Shown in pieces: positions 1-12,315 of a DNA stretch of 64,000 bases. The stretch is taken from positions 114,172,790 to 114,236,789 of the forward strand of contig CM038463.1 of the NCBI GenBank assembly GCA_021464415.1. The letters are read 5' to 3'. The translations under genes and the position numbers were made by a program. Origin of the DNA: Lonicera japonica (taxonomy: Eukaryota > Streptophyta > Magnoliopsida > Dipsacales > Caprifoliaceae). Position 1 is the stretch's first letter, and every line of letters starts with the position of its first letter. The notes beneath the pieces were generated by a model. The model did no database searches, was not told the origin of the DNA, and saw only the letters and a list, made by a program, of their open reading frames with translations.

Positions 1-236
1 TTTTGTTATTTTACTGCAAAGTTAATTAAAATTTACCCATTTTTAAAGTGTTTATACTTATTAATTTAGTGGATATTTTCATATTAAATTAGTATTTAAA
101 ATAATATTTATAAAATTATATTCATAATATTTTTTTGTCAGTTCATCCACGTTCGCGGATTAACTTAATGTGCAATGCGGATTAACTTAACAATGTGGAT
201 TAACTGAAAGATTTGGTGGATGAAAATAAAATCACC
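1..236 (-). mobile_element. Terminal part of a Mutator-like element, cut by the window edge
   Basis: This stretch matches, in reverse orientation, the left terminus of the complete element at 57234-58392. The shared features are the outer end near 236 (ATCACCC), the GTGGATTAACT motifs, the AT-rich block with ATAATATTT, and a stretch reading TTACTGCAAAG near base 11. The rest of the element lies left of the window. Confidence 0.75.
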
Positions 237-661
237 CTTTTTTAATTACGGTATGATATTATGTAGCATACCATTTATTATACGGTACCATTTACCAACT
301 TTTTCTTTTTTAAAGTTTGCGGTGTATCGGGTACAGTATCTATCTCTGTGAATTCTTAGATACGCAAATACATTATCTAAGTATATGTTTCAATGGTGAT
401 AGATATAGTATATATGATCGAGAGATTTCAGTTCAATGATGACAGATATAATTTTTGTGACTGAGAAATTATAGATAGCTAAAAGTAAGGACTACAAACA
501 AATTTTTTTTTAAAAAAATTCATCTAAAAAATGTTCAGATCCTAATTATTCATATTTAAATATAGCAGTGTACCACAAGTTTGGTATGTTATTTGGGCTT
601 GTGATATGGTGGTAACTGGATTTGGCTTCTTTCCATTATTTTTCGATACAATTCCATCCAA
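237..661. other. AT-rich intergenic DNA, no gene seen
   Basis: No coding region is recognised. Bases 250-340 contain short GGTA/TACC-rich pieces resembling the inner part of the element at 49756-51403, but no ends could be found. Confidence 0.5.
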
Positions 662-960
662 GGAGGTCTAGTTTGAAAATTAAATAGATAATTTTTTTCA
701 AGAAACTTAGTAGAGATGATCTCTGTGATGAGTAGATTATTTCCATAAAATTTTATCTAAAGATTCAGTCTAGAAATGGGTGAGATGATGATCTAAAATT
801 TGAGTAGTCGAAAATGAACAAATGCATCAAATTTTTATCACGCTTACTTCTGGTTTGAATTTCTTGATGAAATTTTGTGGATTTCATCCACTCATTTTAA
901 AGATCATCTCTACCAAGTTTCATGAAAATAATCATCCGTTTAGCCCTTGAATTAGACCCC
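662..960. repeat. Fold-back MITE-like inverted repeat
   Basis: Two arms of about 65 bp, 662-727 and 893-960, are imperfect reverse complements. They share GGTCTA near the ends, a CAAGAAACTT/CATGAAACTT block and a perfect AGAGATGATCT. The loop is about 165 bp and holds no coding sequence. No target site duplication was found, so the class is open. Confidence 0.6.
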
Positions 961-1989
961 TTTAAATGAAATTGGACCAAAGGAGTAATGGAGAGGTGTC
1001 AAGTCTACAATAACTATACTTAACCCACCCCACCCAACCCCGGCCCCCAAAAAATAAAATAAAATTCTTTAAAATCACTGCATGCTTAAAATTACCACAA
1101 AAATACACATAAAGTTTTGGAACACCACATGTTACATACCAGAAATTACTACAAAAAATACACAAAAACTCTTAAAACACTACTAGGGACAGTGAAAATA
1201 AATTAAAATTCTCTCTCTCTCCAATTTCTTTCATTCTCTTTCTCACCACAAATAAACCTTAATTGGATATGAAAAATGCATCATAGAATTTATAAGATTG
1301 GCCAAAATTAGGGCTCGAGTCATGAATTTCAAAATAAATGAGTAAGGGATGTAAGAAAATGAAAGATGTAAGAAGAAAATCAAGGGAAAATTTTGGCACA
1401 ACATTGCCAAGTAAGTGACATTTATTCTACGATATTCTGCCAATCTAACACGTTTTAACAATGATTGGCACAAGATTGCCGAATTTGTAATCCAATGTTT
1501 GGCCAAAACATGATTAACTTCAATTGGAACATTAGTATCGATTGCTTTTATAGTTAACATTTAATGAATATAACAGAAAAGATTAGTCATACATTATATA
1601 ATATAACATTTACAAAAATATAAATCTAAGAAAAAACTCAACAACACAAAGTCGAGAACTAAGGTACAATTCGGCAATACTGCACTGAATATAATTAAAT
1701 GTCTAAGAAACATGTTGCCGTGTATATATATATATCATATTTTGTCAGCAATGAGTTAACAAAAATGTTTTATTTTATCGGCTCTGTGTAGCCGACAATG
1801 ATATTCTTAATACACCATAAAATTCTTCTTAATTTTTCTCAAATTAAATATTATATTTTTTACTTGATACACAACACATTTTTCTTAATTTTACCACAAA
1901 AAGTTATGGAGTGTGTACGTTTTTTTTTCTAATTTTTTAATACATGATAGTTTTAAAGAATATTTTTAGTGTAAATAAAATCTCTCCGA
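961..1989. other. Intergenic DNA with no recognised feature
   Basis: The stretch is AT-rich with short open frames only. None shows a domain, splice context or codon bias, and I see no repeat structure. Confidence 0.5.
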
Positions 1990-2149
1990 AAATTACTAAG
2001 TACCAAGCACAAACAGTAATACCTTGAGATTTCTCCTCTTAAAATTCAAAGTTTCAAACCCTAAAAATGAAGAATCCGCCATTTCCTTCTTCTTCATTCA
2101 GTTATCTCTTATTACACTTATCCATCCTTAAACCCCTAAATTGCACTTC

Positions 2150-3300
2150 GTGAAAAATTACGTGCACGGAGTAATTTAACCTAGGTATTTTATTCTCTAA
2201 TTGTATGCAAAAATCCTTTCTTGAATATAGTGGAAATAAACATAATAGTCTACCATTTTTAATTCTGGAAAATCTTTTCAATCTTGTATAGCATGCATCA
2301 AACAATTCAATCAATCATACATAATCAAGACCTGAATTAACGAGGTATCATTGCAGTACATGACTAATCCTCAACAAAAAAAATCCATTATAATAATCTC
2401 AAGACGTACATACTCGATTAATCATTAATTGACTTAGACGTACAATCTTAAATCGCTCAAGAACAACTTCTAGACATAACCTCAAGTGCAACAACTTCCT
2501 CCTCGACTTGCTCAATTTGGAACACAGTGTATCACACGCCTCAAACTCGCTCCGATCTCCTTGACAGCCTTGCATTTCAATGAATGGCTTTAGATTTTCG
2601 TTCTTAAAGAAAAACAATTAATTTGGCATGAATTTTGATTCAAACCCTAGGTGGTGTGATTGCTCTTCGAAAAGTCTTTAAATTGATATTAAAAGAGCGT
2701 TAAAAGATTTTTGGCCATAGGAGTTTATTTATAGGAGAAAATAAAGTTAGACTTCTTTTTGAATTAGGAAAGATACTTAAAAATATCAATTTTTGCAATA
2801 AAAATTCGATGACCAAATTTCTTACCTTAACCGGTCCACATTAGCAAAATGTATATTGATTCGCCAAAAAGCGCTGGACTGGTCCAATGAGCCAATGTGT
2901 ACCGATCCACCTTGCTGGGAATCAGTTTCTATAGAAAAACAAAAAACTACTGCCGAACCAGTCCACTTGGAGAAATGTACGTGTACCGGTCCACCCTATC
3001 AAAAGTGAAATTAAACTTAGTTAAATCAAGAAAACTTCTTTGGATTCTTAACTTCAATTAATTAACATCTTTTGAAGAACAAAGTTTAAAACTATTTAAT
3101 TTGCACCACCTAGACTTTTAATAAAAAGAACTTACCAAGCTTACCATAAGATCGATCTTAAATGCACGATTCTTAGTGACTTGTTACTTGAAATCTTCAC
3201 ATACTAACACGATAGACTCAACAATTTTACAAGTGAAAATGTGTTTTCATCGAAGGAATAAAGCCAACACTAATAGACCTTATACTCCGTTTAATTTTGC
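2150..3300. other. Unrelated insertion within the lpxD pseudogene
   Basis: This roughly 1.15 kb block has no counterpart in the intact lpxD locus, although sequence on both sides does. It has GGTCCAC motifs repeated near 2834, 2880 and 2990. A TATTTATAGGAG box near 2728 resembles plant copia-type LTR promoters. A solo LTR is possible, but I could not fix its ends or a convincing target duplication. Confidence 0.45.
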
Positions 3301-3407
3301 AAATGGCATTTAGATGATTACCCATCATTATTCGCTCTTCCTTTTAACTTTTTTTTTGATAACAACAACTCAAATACACTAAAGCCCCATGCTTTGTTCA
3401 CCACAAT

Positions 3408-3903
3408 TAGGGCTGGGATAATAAACCAAAAAACCGAAAATCGAACAGAAAAAACCGAAAAAAAACCGGTTCGGTTCGGTTATTATTATTAAAGTGGACA
3501 TTTTTAACGGTTCGGTTCCTAATGGTTATTAACGGTTCGGTTCTCGGTTCTTTGATCAATTTAATTAAAGGAACCGTTAGGAACTGTTTTAATGTTTCTA
3601 ATAGTTTTAACGATTCTCCGAATAACCATTAAACCGGTTTTTTACCAATTTTAAGGGTTTTAACGGTTATAACGGTTCTCCGAAGAACTGTTAGAACAGT
3701 TTTTGGCCGGTTCCTACGATTATTAACGGTTCTAACGGTTCTAAGGGTTCCCTGAAGAATCGGTAGAACCGAACCGTTAGAACCGGTTCGGTTCCATTTT
3801 CGGTTCTTGAACAAAAATGCTCAAAATCGAACCGTTTTTAACTTTCGGTTCTCGGTTCCGGTTCTTATCATTTAGGACAAGAACCAAACCGGTCCTAGCC
3901 CTA
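3408..3903. mobile_element. Non-autonomous hAT-like element (496 bp)
   Basis: The ends are TAGGGCTGGG and, inverted, TAGGGCTAGGA. They are flanked by a perfect 8-bp target duplication ACCACAAT (3400-3407 and 3904-3911), as expected for hAT elements. The interior is low-complexity GGTTCGGTT/AACGGTTC repeats without a transposase. Removing the element and one duplication restores continuity with intact lpxD exon 1. Confidence 0.9.
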
Positions 3904-5302
3904 ACCACAATAATACCCATATCCCACCTACTACTTTTTATACCCATTTCTTTACTTGCTCCACTTAGCTGAACAGGTCGGATTCTGATTTTCTCATGCC
4001 CGATTAGTTCTTTTACAGTCAACCTTTTCTCCCGTTAGTTTTAATCCCTAAATGCAGGAGTGATTTTTTGATATTGCTTTTTGGATTTTTGAATAAACTT
4101 TTTTATTGGTGTAAGAAACATTTTCCTTGGAAAAAATGAAAAAGATAGATGGTTACCGAAGCATGGATCTTTTTTTAACTTCTCGTAGCGTTTTCGATCA
4201 TTTTCCAATTTTTATTAAGCAGACCCTTAATTGATACATCTTTTACTCAATATGCTTTTAATAGCCCATCTAGTGTTTATGTTATGCTGTATGAGGATAA
4301 TTAATTTAGAATAATGAAATTGATAAATTGTAAAAATGTCCTTTCGAGTATATTCAATCTTGCCTCCTAAACCAATATTATGAGGAGATGTATAATTAAC
4401 GGTTATTAGATGTTTATTAATGGAATGTTATATTTGTGATACTATATTATATATATGTATCTGTAAAACACACAAGATATTATAAGATCTTTATTGTACT
4501 TTATAATCTAATTCTTAAAATTTGTATATTGTTGGTTAAAAAATTTGTATATTTAACACATTTATGTTAGTCAAAAATCACTATAATCCATATGTAAAGT
4601 TATGAAATAATATAATAGTATTCTTTGCATTGAAAAAAAAAGAAACTAAAAATAAAATCAACTATATATATATATTAGAGTAAACTACCCTAATAGCCTT
4701 TAAACTAAAAACGCGCCACTTTAACTTTAAACTATTTGCGAGTGTCATTTTAGTCATTTCGTCCAATTTTTTTTTGTTAAGTTGGACGGAAATGGGGGAC
4801 ATTTTTGTCATTTTAATTAAAAATATTTTAGTTAAATATTCTTTTAAGTTGGTTTAAGAAAAAACCAGTTTGATTTTTTTTAACATTAGTTTAAATCTTT
4901 TTTGGATCTAGAAGTTTGGTTTCTTTAAATCCGTCACCATCATCCTTATATCATGACCACCACCCCCACTGCCACCACCCTTATACCTCTATTACCATCA
5001 CCATCACCATCATTCTTTATTTTTTTTACCATACTATCAAACACCATTTTAAATCACCCAATTCCAACACACTCGTTCATCCCAAATTGCATCGGAACAA
5101 GTTGAACCCCAAATTGCACCTCAAATTGAAACAACAAAAAGAGAGAGAAACCCAAAATTTTCTTCTCTTTCATACACACACATACACATCTATATATACA
5201 TACATACATTCATGCACATCCATTGCCACCTCCAGCACCACGACACGACCATCACAATCACCATATCTTTCTCTCTATAAAAACCTCACATTCTCTCTTT
5301 TA

Positions 5303-5316
5303 CCCCCCCCCCCCCC
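5303..5316 (+). repeat. C14 homopolymer
   Basis: This is an uninterrupted run of C inside the 4676-5863 element. Confidence 0.9.
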
Positions 5317-5475
5317 AAATTTCACCATCTCATCCTTTGGCCACCAGAACAAATTTACGCACAAAAATTGAAACCCCAAATTAAAACCGCTTGGATCTTG
5401 CCATATGATTTTGTTTTGGAAGGTTTAGAGAGAGAATAAGGCGGTGATAGTGGTTGTGGTGGCAGTGGAGAGCGA

Positions 5476-5527
5476 GAGAAGAAGAAGAAGAAGAAGAAGA
5501 AGAAGAAGAAGAAGAAGAAGAAGAAAA
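5476..5527 (+). repeat. GAA microsatellite
   Basis: About 16 GAA units lie inside the 4676-5863 element. Read on the other strand they give a false poly-Ser frame. Confidence 0.95.
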
Positions 5528-6010
5528 GAAGATGTTATGTATGTATATAACATATATATACATATAGATGTATGTATGTATGTATGTATATGAGAGAGAA
5601 AATATTAAGGTTTGGAGAGAGAAGGAGATGGTGGTTGTGGGTTTCTTTTTTAATAAAAGATCTAATTAAATTTATTTTTTTTAAAAAATAATTGAAATGA
5701 CAAAAATGCTCTATATTTCCGTCCAATTTAACAAAAAAATTGGATAAGAGAGTCAACGTGACATTTGCAAATAATTTAAGAGATAAAGTGTCACGTTTTT
5801 TAGTTGAAGAATCAAAATAACATTACGGTAATAGTTTAAAGACCATTAGAGTAATTTACTCTATATATTATATTATATTATATATATAAAAGAATAATAA
5901 TAGTTTAATTAAAGGAAAGGTAAAATTGTGTAATAAAATTTATTTTGATCGGAAAAAAAAAACAACGTTAAAATAAAGTTACATCTAATTAAAATATTTT
6001 TAATATTTTT

Positions 6011-7000
6011 TAGGCTTAATGATTAATTTGGCCAACGAACTTTACCACTTTTTTCACTTTGATCACCATACTTTTTTTTGCCCTTTTACACACTATACTT
6101 TTTAAAACGTTCCTATTTACTCACAGCACTTAACCTCCGTTAAAATTGATGGATGGAAATCTGATGTGTCATTTTTTTATCCACGTGGCAACCACGTGGC
6201 ATCCCACCTGGACTCTTCCTCCTTCTTCTTACTCTTATGTACACACATAAATATATATACACATAGACTGTTCCTCCTCTTTTTCTGGCACAGTGACGTG
6301 AAAAATGGTCATCGAAGACAAGGAGATGGACTCTTCCTCCAAGCCTTTTATGTTTTTTTTGGTCTGGTTCTCTCTTTTTTTTTCAAATTTTGCTAGATGT
6401 GTTGTAGAACAATGGATTTTGTTAATAAAATCAACACAGGGAGATGGACTCTTCCTTGACCCTAATTTTGGCCATTATTATTGATTCTCTACCACGGGGA
6501 GATAGTCTCTCACTCGGATTTACAGTGGCAAGTTTTGATGGTCTCGAGCCCTAAAATCAACACAGGGAGATGGTCTCTCACTCGGATCTACAGCGGCAAG
6601 TTTTGTTGCTTGATGATACTTTTGAATTCGTAATGCTTCGTGACTTCCATGCCACAAAGGGAGAATTCATTGACCTAGTTTTCAAATCCAGCGGCGTTGC
6701 AATCATCCGGCGGCGATGCCGTCATCCAAATATGTGTATATATAATTTTCTCTCTCTATGTTTGTGTGTATGCATATGTATGTGTGTATATAAGAGTAGG
6801 GAGGAAGAGGCCAGCTTGGCTGGCACGTGGATACAAAAATGCCACATCAGATTTTCATCCATCAATTTTAACGGAGGTTAAATGCTGTGAGTAAATAGAA
6901 ACGTTTTAAAGAGTACAGTGTGTAAAAGGGCAAAAAAAAGTATGGTGATCAAAGTAAAAAAAGTGGTAAAATTCGTTGGTGAAATTGGTCATTAAGCCTA
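6011..7000. mobile_element. Long-terminal-repeat MITE/Mutator-like element upstream of lpxD
   Basis: Both ends begin TAGGCTTAATGA and are inverted copies for about 190 bp. They share CCACTTTTT, TTTGATCACCATAC, CTCACAGCA and AACCTCCGTTAAAATTG blocks and a CACGTGG near each inner edge. The flanks are T-rich and give no clean target duplication. The interior, about 6200-6810, has no convincing gene. The element ends some 230 bp before the lpxD start codon, so it borders the promoter or leader. Confidence 0.85.
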
Positions 7001-7231
7001 TTTTTTTTAAAAGTAACACTATTAATGGGTAATTGTACTTAATCGGACCTAGAATTACGGAGTACGGAGTAGACACTGTTGTACCCTGTGATTCCTCCTC
7101 GCTGAATTCAAATTTACAAACCCTAGAGTCCGCCATTTCCTTCCTACTTGGTTCAGTTATCAATTATAACACTTATTATATCCATCCATATACCCCCAGA
7201 TTGCTCTATCCATCTCACAGTAATTCTACCC

Positions 7232-10200
7232 ATGGCATTTAGACGATTACCCGTCATTATTCGCTCTTCCGCCCAACTCTTCTTTAATAACAACTCCTCA
7301 AATACACAAAAGCCCCATGCTTTGTTAACCAGAATAATACCCATATCCCACTCTCCTGCTCCCTATACCCATTTCTCTACTTGCTCCACTCACCTAAACG
7401 GGTCGGATTCTGATTCTCTCAAGCCCGGTTAGTTCTCTCTCTGCCAACCTTTTCTCCCGTTAGCTTTGATCTCTTGCTTTTACGGTGCATTTGATAAAAA
7501 AATAAAAAAAGAAGTTGAATTCTTTTGTTCTTGAAAGCAATACTAAATTGACGAGTGTTTTTATGAAATTGCCTTTTAGGTGTTTGAATAAATTTCTTTT
7601 TCAACTTCTCAAAATCAGTAGCCTTTTCAATCATTTTTCAACTTTTTTTTTACCTGTATTAGGAGAATTTTGGAACAGTGAAATTGATGAATTGGAATTA
7701 TGTCTTCTTGGGAGTATTCAATCTTCCTCCAAAACCAAGATTATGAGGAGATTTATGTACATAACACTGTTAGTAGATGTTCTATTGAGTGGAAAAACTT
7801 CTTATGTAAGTTGGAGTTTGTATTGTTTCATTTAGGCACTAATTCACCTTTATACATGCTTTATCTTCAAGATTAGAGGATGGCTTTGGAACCAATCACC
7901 ATGAATTTCAGAAATGGCATAACGGAGGGGGTACTTTCCACAAATCAGCTTGCATTGATCCAACCGCACTCGTACAACTTGGAGCCGTAGTTCATTCAAA
8001 ATCTCTTGTAGGTGCAAATGTTCATATTGGGTCAGGAGCTATTATTGGTCCTGCGGTTACAATTGGTCAATCAACAAAAATAGGGTATCATCACTTCTTT
8101 GTTTAGATATATTTCTGCTTTCATGTGCCATAGACTGTAAATGTATTTTTTTTTTCTGCTAGTCTTCTCGAAATAAAAGAATTACTTAATAATCATTTAT
8201 TTACATACGTAGTACGAATATATTCCTTCGACTTAACTCTTCAATTGTTTTGCTTGATGTAAACATTTTTTTCCAACCATCGTATCGTTTTCTTCCATTA
8301 CTCATTTTCATTTTGATTGAACTACTATGCTTTCACCAGGTATAATGTTGCCTTAAGTAATTGCACAATTGGTGATTCATGCGTCATTCACAATGGGGCG
8401 TGCATTGGTCAAGATGGTATGTCTGTTTTTATATGGGACCGTGTTTCCTTTCGGCAGATGAGGGTTAAACAATGTATCTTCCAATGATGCTTTTGTTTGA
8501 AATTACACAATAACAATGGATTCCGCCATTTTTTACCACGTGTGTTCGTATTTTCTAAATATGAATTGAATTATTTGCTGCTGAAAGACATTCATACTAA
8601 ATCTTAAGTTGGACTCAGCGTTGTTTCCTCGCAGGATTTGGCTTTTTTGTGGAAGAGGGTGGGGACATGGTGAAGAAGCCTCAAGTATGTAATGTTTAAC
8701 TTATTTTTGTTTAATCTTGTTGCTTTGGCATCCTTCTTATTTTTGTTTCACCATGGATTTCGTTTTTTTCAGGTTCTGAAAGCAAAGGTAGGGAGCCATG
8801 TGGAGATTGGTGCAAATACTTGCATTGACAGAGGCAGGTGTGCTTCTGTTACCTTCAAATATTTCCATGTGGCTTGCAATTGTTATCTGTATAAGGTTAA
8901 ACTTTGAACCCCTCAAGCTCGAAAATAACTGTACCACTTATTTGGTTATGCAGTTGGAGAGATACTGTCATAGGTGACCATTCGAAGATAGATAATTTAG
9001 TTCAGGTGTGTATTCGATTTCCTTACTCGTTTGTTAACTTTGTATTCTTAAATTCAAGACTATCAGTGTCCTTTAGTTTGCAGATAGCTCATAATGTAGT
9101 GATTGGGAAGAATTGCATGCTTTGTGGACAAGTTGGGATTGCAGGTTCCGTGACGTATGCAGATTTGTTCTTTTTCTCTTCACTAATCAAATTCACTATT
9201 TATTTGTTTTAATTTCCAGTCCCCGTGTCTATAAACAGTTTCTTGTTCCATTTTTTAGAATAGGTGATTATGTAACTTTAGGTGGAAGGGTTGCAGTTCG
9301 GGATCATGTCTGCATTGCATCAAAGGTATTATGCATTTCTCCTTAGCTGCTTGAGCTATCATATTTCTGTTCATTTGAACAATTGAAGAATGAGATATAA
9401 TTGCATATCATTATTTTGACTCTGTTCGCTCAACGCTGATAGCATGAGACTGTCAAATTGTTTAAACCCTTAAACATTTTCTTCGACAGGGTCAAGAGTA
9501 TACGCCGAGTCAAAAAAAATCCAGCTTTTAAATCTGCATTTGCATGCAGATCATCCCTTTTTCCAAATACAATATGCATGGACTGAAAAACACATATTAA
9601 TAACTTAATCACAGATCCTGGATTTATCTTGACCAAAATATCATCTTGACTGTTGATAATTAACATTGCTGATGATGTGGCGACTACAGGTCCGGCTGGC
9701 AGCTAATAGCTCTGTGACCAAGGATATCAATGAACCTGGAGATTATGGTGGCTTCCCTGCTGTAAGAGACTTCTTATTGTGTTTCATAATTTTAATATGA
9801 TGGTGGTATTTAGACCCGGCAATTTATAACACGATACGATAACACGACACAAAATCGATACGAATTTACCAGGTTTGGGTGAACCCTTAACGGGTGCGGG
9901 TCATAATCGGGTTGACCCATCAAACCCGTTTATTAAACGAATCGATTTCGTGTAAATTCGTGAAACCCGAATAAAACCCGTTTAACTCGGTAAGAATATA
10001 TACGAGTCGAATTCGGGTCGTGTAAACCCGTTTGTAACCCGTGTAACCCGAATATATAACTTATATATATATATATAAATTATTGTGTATGTATATTTTA
10101 GTTGTTAATTACTTAATTGAATTATTAGCGGGTCACTAAGGGTGTGTTTGATTGGTTTTTTTTTCTAGGGAAAATATTTTCCCACTTTTGCTCACATGCT

Positions 10201-10892
10201 CACATTTTCCACCGAAACAAGGAAAACATTTTCTTTAGGGGGGAGCTTGTATTTATTTTCCGGGCAATTGCACATTTTTCTAGACAAAATTTCACCCATT
10301 TTCTATATTAAAAAGGCTATAACTTAAAATACAAAATTCAAAATTTAATATTTAAAATCTACTAATTAAGATCAATTAAACAAGATCCATCATGAGTATA
10401 GAATTATGTAAAAAAAATATCAATAATTTTTTTTACATTAAAAAGGCCTCAATACAACCAATATTTTCCGGGTTGAAAATTAGGGCAATCAAACACATTT
10501 AATTGAATTTTCCATGCAACTCAATTCTAGGCAATTCAATTGCCTGGAACTTATTTTATTTCCATGCAAATTTCATACTTACAGTCAAACGCACCATAAA
10601 TGTTATTCGTATACGATCCGATTTGAACCGTTTATCTTGAATGGGTTAAACGAATCGGGTTGTGTCATTCGTTAATTAAACGGGTCGTGTATGGGTGGAG
10701 GTACTTTTCACCCGATACAATTTTAACCCGACCCGTACATGACCTGTTGCCAAGCCTAGTGGTACTAGATTAATGCAGTGTGTATAATGCAGTGTATATA
10801 TATATATTCGGACTTAATCATTGTATAATATGCAGGTTCCAATTCGAGAATGGAGAAGACAAGTTGCTATGCAGCGCCAGAGTTTGAAATAG
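7232..10892 (+). CDS. LPXD: LpxD-type UDP-3-O-acylglucosamine N-acyltransferase, mitochondrial (10 exons, 304 aa)
   Basis: The enzyme N-acylates UDP-3-O-acylglucosamine, a step of lipid A-type synthesis; plant homologues act in mitochondria. Exons: 7232-7427, 7877-8084, 8340-8416, 8635-8684, 8773-8837, 8954-9005, 9084-9154, 9259-9325, 9690-9761 and 10836-10892. They total 915 nt with all GT-AG introns. Residues 1-65 form a Ser/Thr/His-rich, low-acid leader, as in mitochondrial presequences. From about residue 85 a chain of hexapeptide repeats ([IV]G..) builds the left-handed beta-helix. DGFGF is present, and IAHNVVIG places His219 at the site of the catalytic His239 of the E. coli enzyme. The bacterial N-terminal uridine-binding domain is absent. 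The ATG was chosen because the nearby broken copy keeps it. Intron 9 holds nested transposons. Confidence 0.93.
9811..10758. mobile_element. hAT-like element in lpxD intron 9, interrupted by a Tourist element
   Basis: The ends TAGACCCGGCAA and, inverted, TAGGCTTGGCAA are flanked by GTGGTATT (9803-9810) and GTGGTACT (10759-10766), an 8-bp duplication with one mismatch. The inner sequence is AACCCG/CGGGT-rich and non-coding. Without the nested 457-bp element and its 3-bp duplication it is 488 bp long. Confidence 0.85.
10140..10596. mobile_element. Tourist/PIF-Harbinger-like MITE nested in the hAT-like element
   Basis: The ends are GGGTGTGTTTGATTG and an inverted copy (CAGTCAAACGCACC). The flanking TAA at 10137-10139 and 10597-10599 fits the TWA target preference of PIF/Harbinger elements. 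A relative with the same ends and inner blocks is at 44874-45442. Confidence 0.8.
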
Positions 10893-11297
10893 GCATTCAT
10901 TGGGACTGAGTCAGGTACTCAGTCAACCGTTATGGTATTGTGCTGAATTGAATCTGTTATCATGGGTTCAACCGTTCAAGGTATGGTACAGCTACCTTGT
11001 TGAGAAAGCAAGTTAATGAAGCGAACTTTTGCATGTCCACGGTCCCTTAGATACTGAAACATGCTTAAGAAAGAAACAATTCGGCTTCTACAGTTCTGAT
11101 TCATTGACTTGTTCAAATTGACCCATTCAACTTATTTGATATATATTTAATTTGGTTGGAACTTTCATTCGGTCCAAATTTTTGCGATAATGTGTTGGTT
11201 CGGACAATAAATGATATGAGTAAGTTGGCTGAAGTGGAACAAAAGTTGGATGGAATTACTATTCTTCAAAAATTGACTGATTTTACTTTCTCGTGGG
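10893..11297. other. lpxD 3' flank
   Basis: This holds the probable 3' untranslated region of lpxD. No other feature is recognised, and no clear polyadenylation signal could be singled out in the AT-rich sequence. Confidence 0.4.
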
Positions 11298-12315
11298 TAT
11301 TTTATTGGGGGAGTTGCTTTTAGTTTGCCAATAGACTGTTTTAACTTTTATATATGTGCCTTTGTGGTCAGATGAGTGTTGATCCATGCAGATTTTGCAT
11401 CACAATGGCCTTTATGAATCGGAATGATGTGATCTTTTTAATTTACGTAAGTACTGCTTTAATTACTTTTTGAACCACTTTATTCTGATCTAAAAAGTTT
11501 AGTTGAACCACTTTATTCTCAGTTTTATAGTTATAGAACAAAACATAATAGCGAAAACACTTGAATTCAAGATATTGTAGTACCAAATACTAAATTCCAG
11601 GTCACATTAGCTCTGTGTCCAGAAGGAAACTTTTTAGGAGAAATTTGAAAAAATAAAAGTGCCTTTTCATTAACGACAGGGGCATAAACAAACATATTGA
11701 AGACCAGCTTCACGCCTAAGAAAACTTACAATCACACTAAAAGACCATCATCTTATGGAAAACAAATTCCCCTTTTTACAAGCCCAAAATATAATAAAAA
11801 GTAATAAAATAGAGGGAAACAAATTAGTTGATACGTTTCAATTTCATACACAACGTTGTCTGAGGACTTGGGAGACCAAAGAGTACTAAATTCCAATTTA
11901 CATTAGAGCATGTATCCAATAACGAAGCTTTAAAATCTTATAAAAAAAATAACTAAGCTTTAAAGAAAATTAGTTAATACGCGTGATTTTTCATTAAGGA
12001 CAGAGACAGATACATATTGATCAGCTTCACGGCTAAGGAAACTTCTCTATAATCACATTAAAACAATCAACATATTGAACAAGAAAGCAAACAACTTGTT
12101 TTACTAAGCCACATTTTAATCTAGTTAACAATCCATTAGTCGACCAAACATGAGCGAGTTACAGATTAAAAAAACTCCTACCAATCACAAAATTGTAGTT
12201 GAGAAGGATGTCACTATATGTTACACATCCCAATAATACTATATATCATAATATACCGAAAACAGAGTGAAGAAAATATTTGAAACCCAAAAGAAAAGAA
12301 GCATCCTTTTAGCTT

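Larger units (their letters stand above)
1990..4440 (+). pseudogene. Truncated duplicate of the lpxD 5' region
   Basis: Bases 1990-2145 match the leader of the intact lpxD gene (about 7050-7210), including the CGCCATTTCCTTC block. Bases 3305-4440 match exon 1 and the start of intron 1 (7230-7800). The start codon is kept at 3308, but the fifth codon is TGA where the intact gene has CGA. The copy is split by an unrelated segment at about 2150-3300 and by a hAT-like element at 3408-3903. No counterpart of exons 2-10 follows, so it cannot make the enzyme. It arose by local duplication of the 5' part of lpxD and later decayed. Confidence 0.85.
4676..5863. mobile_element. Mutator-like non-autonomous element with long terminal inverted repeats
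   Basis: The first ~190 bp and the last ~190 bp are inverted copies, both starting TAGAGTAAA and sharing CTTTAAACTA and TTGGACGGAAAT blocks. The flanks are TA repeats, so a target duplication cannot be read. The interior is low-complexity, with a C14 run and a GAA tract. The open frames here are rich in His, Pro and Ser because of those repeats and are unlikely to be genes. Long terminal repeats suggest the Mutator-like group, but this is inference. Confidence 0.8.

Noticed and set aside
2150..3300. Solo LTR with TTGCA or TTTAA target duplication
   Set aside because: Neither candidate duplication is next to TG...CA ends, so the segment was left unclassified.
4916..5371. 151-codon His/Pro/Ser-rich open frame
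   Set aside because: It lies inside a transposable element and is made of CAC/CAT and CTC simple repeats, with no domain or start context.
5381..5563. Poly-Ser frame on the minus strand
   Set aside because: It is the translation of a GAA microsatellite.
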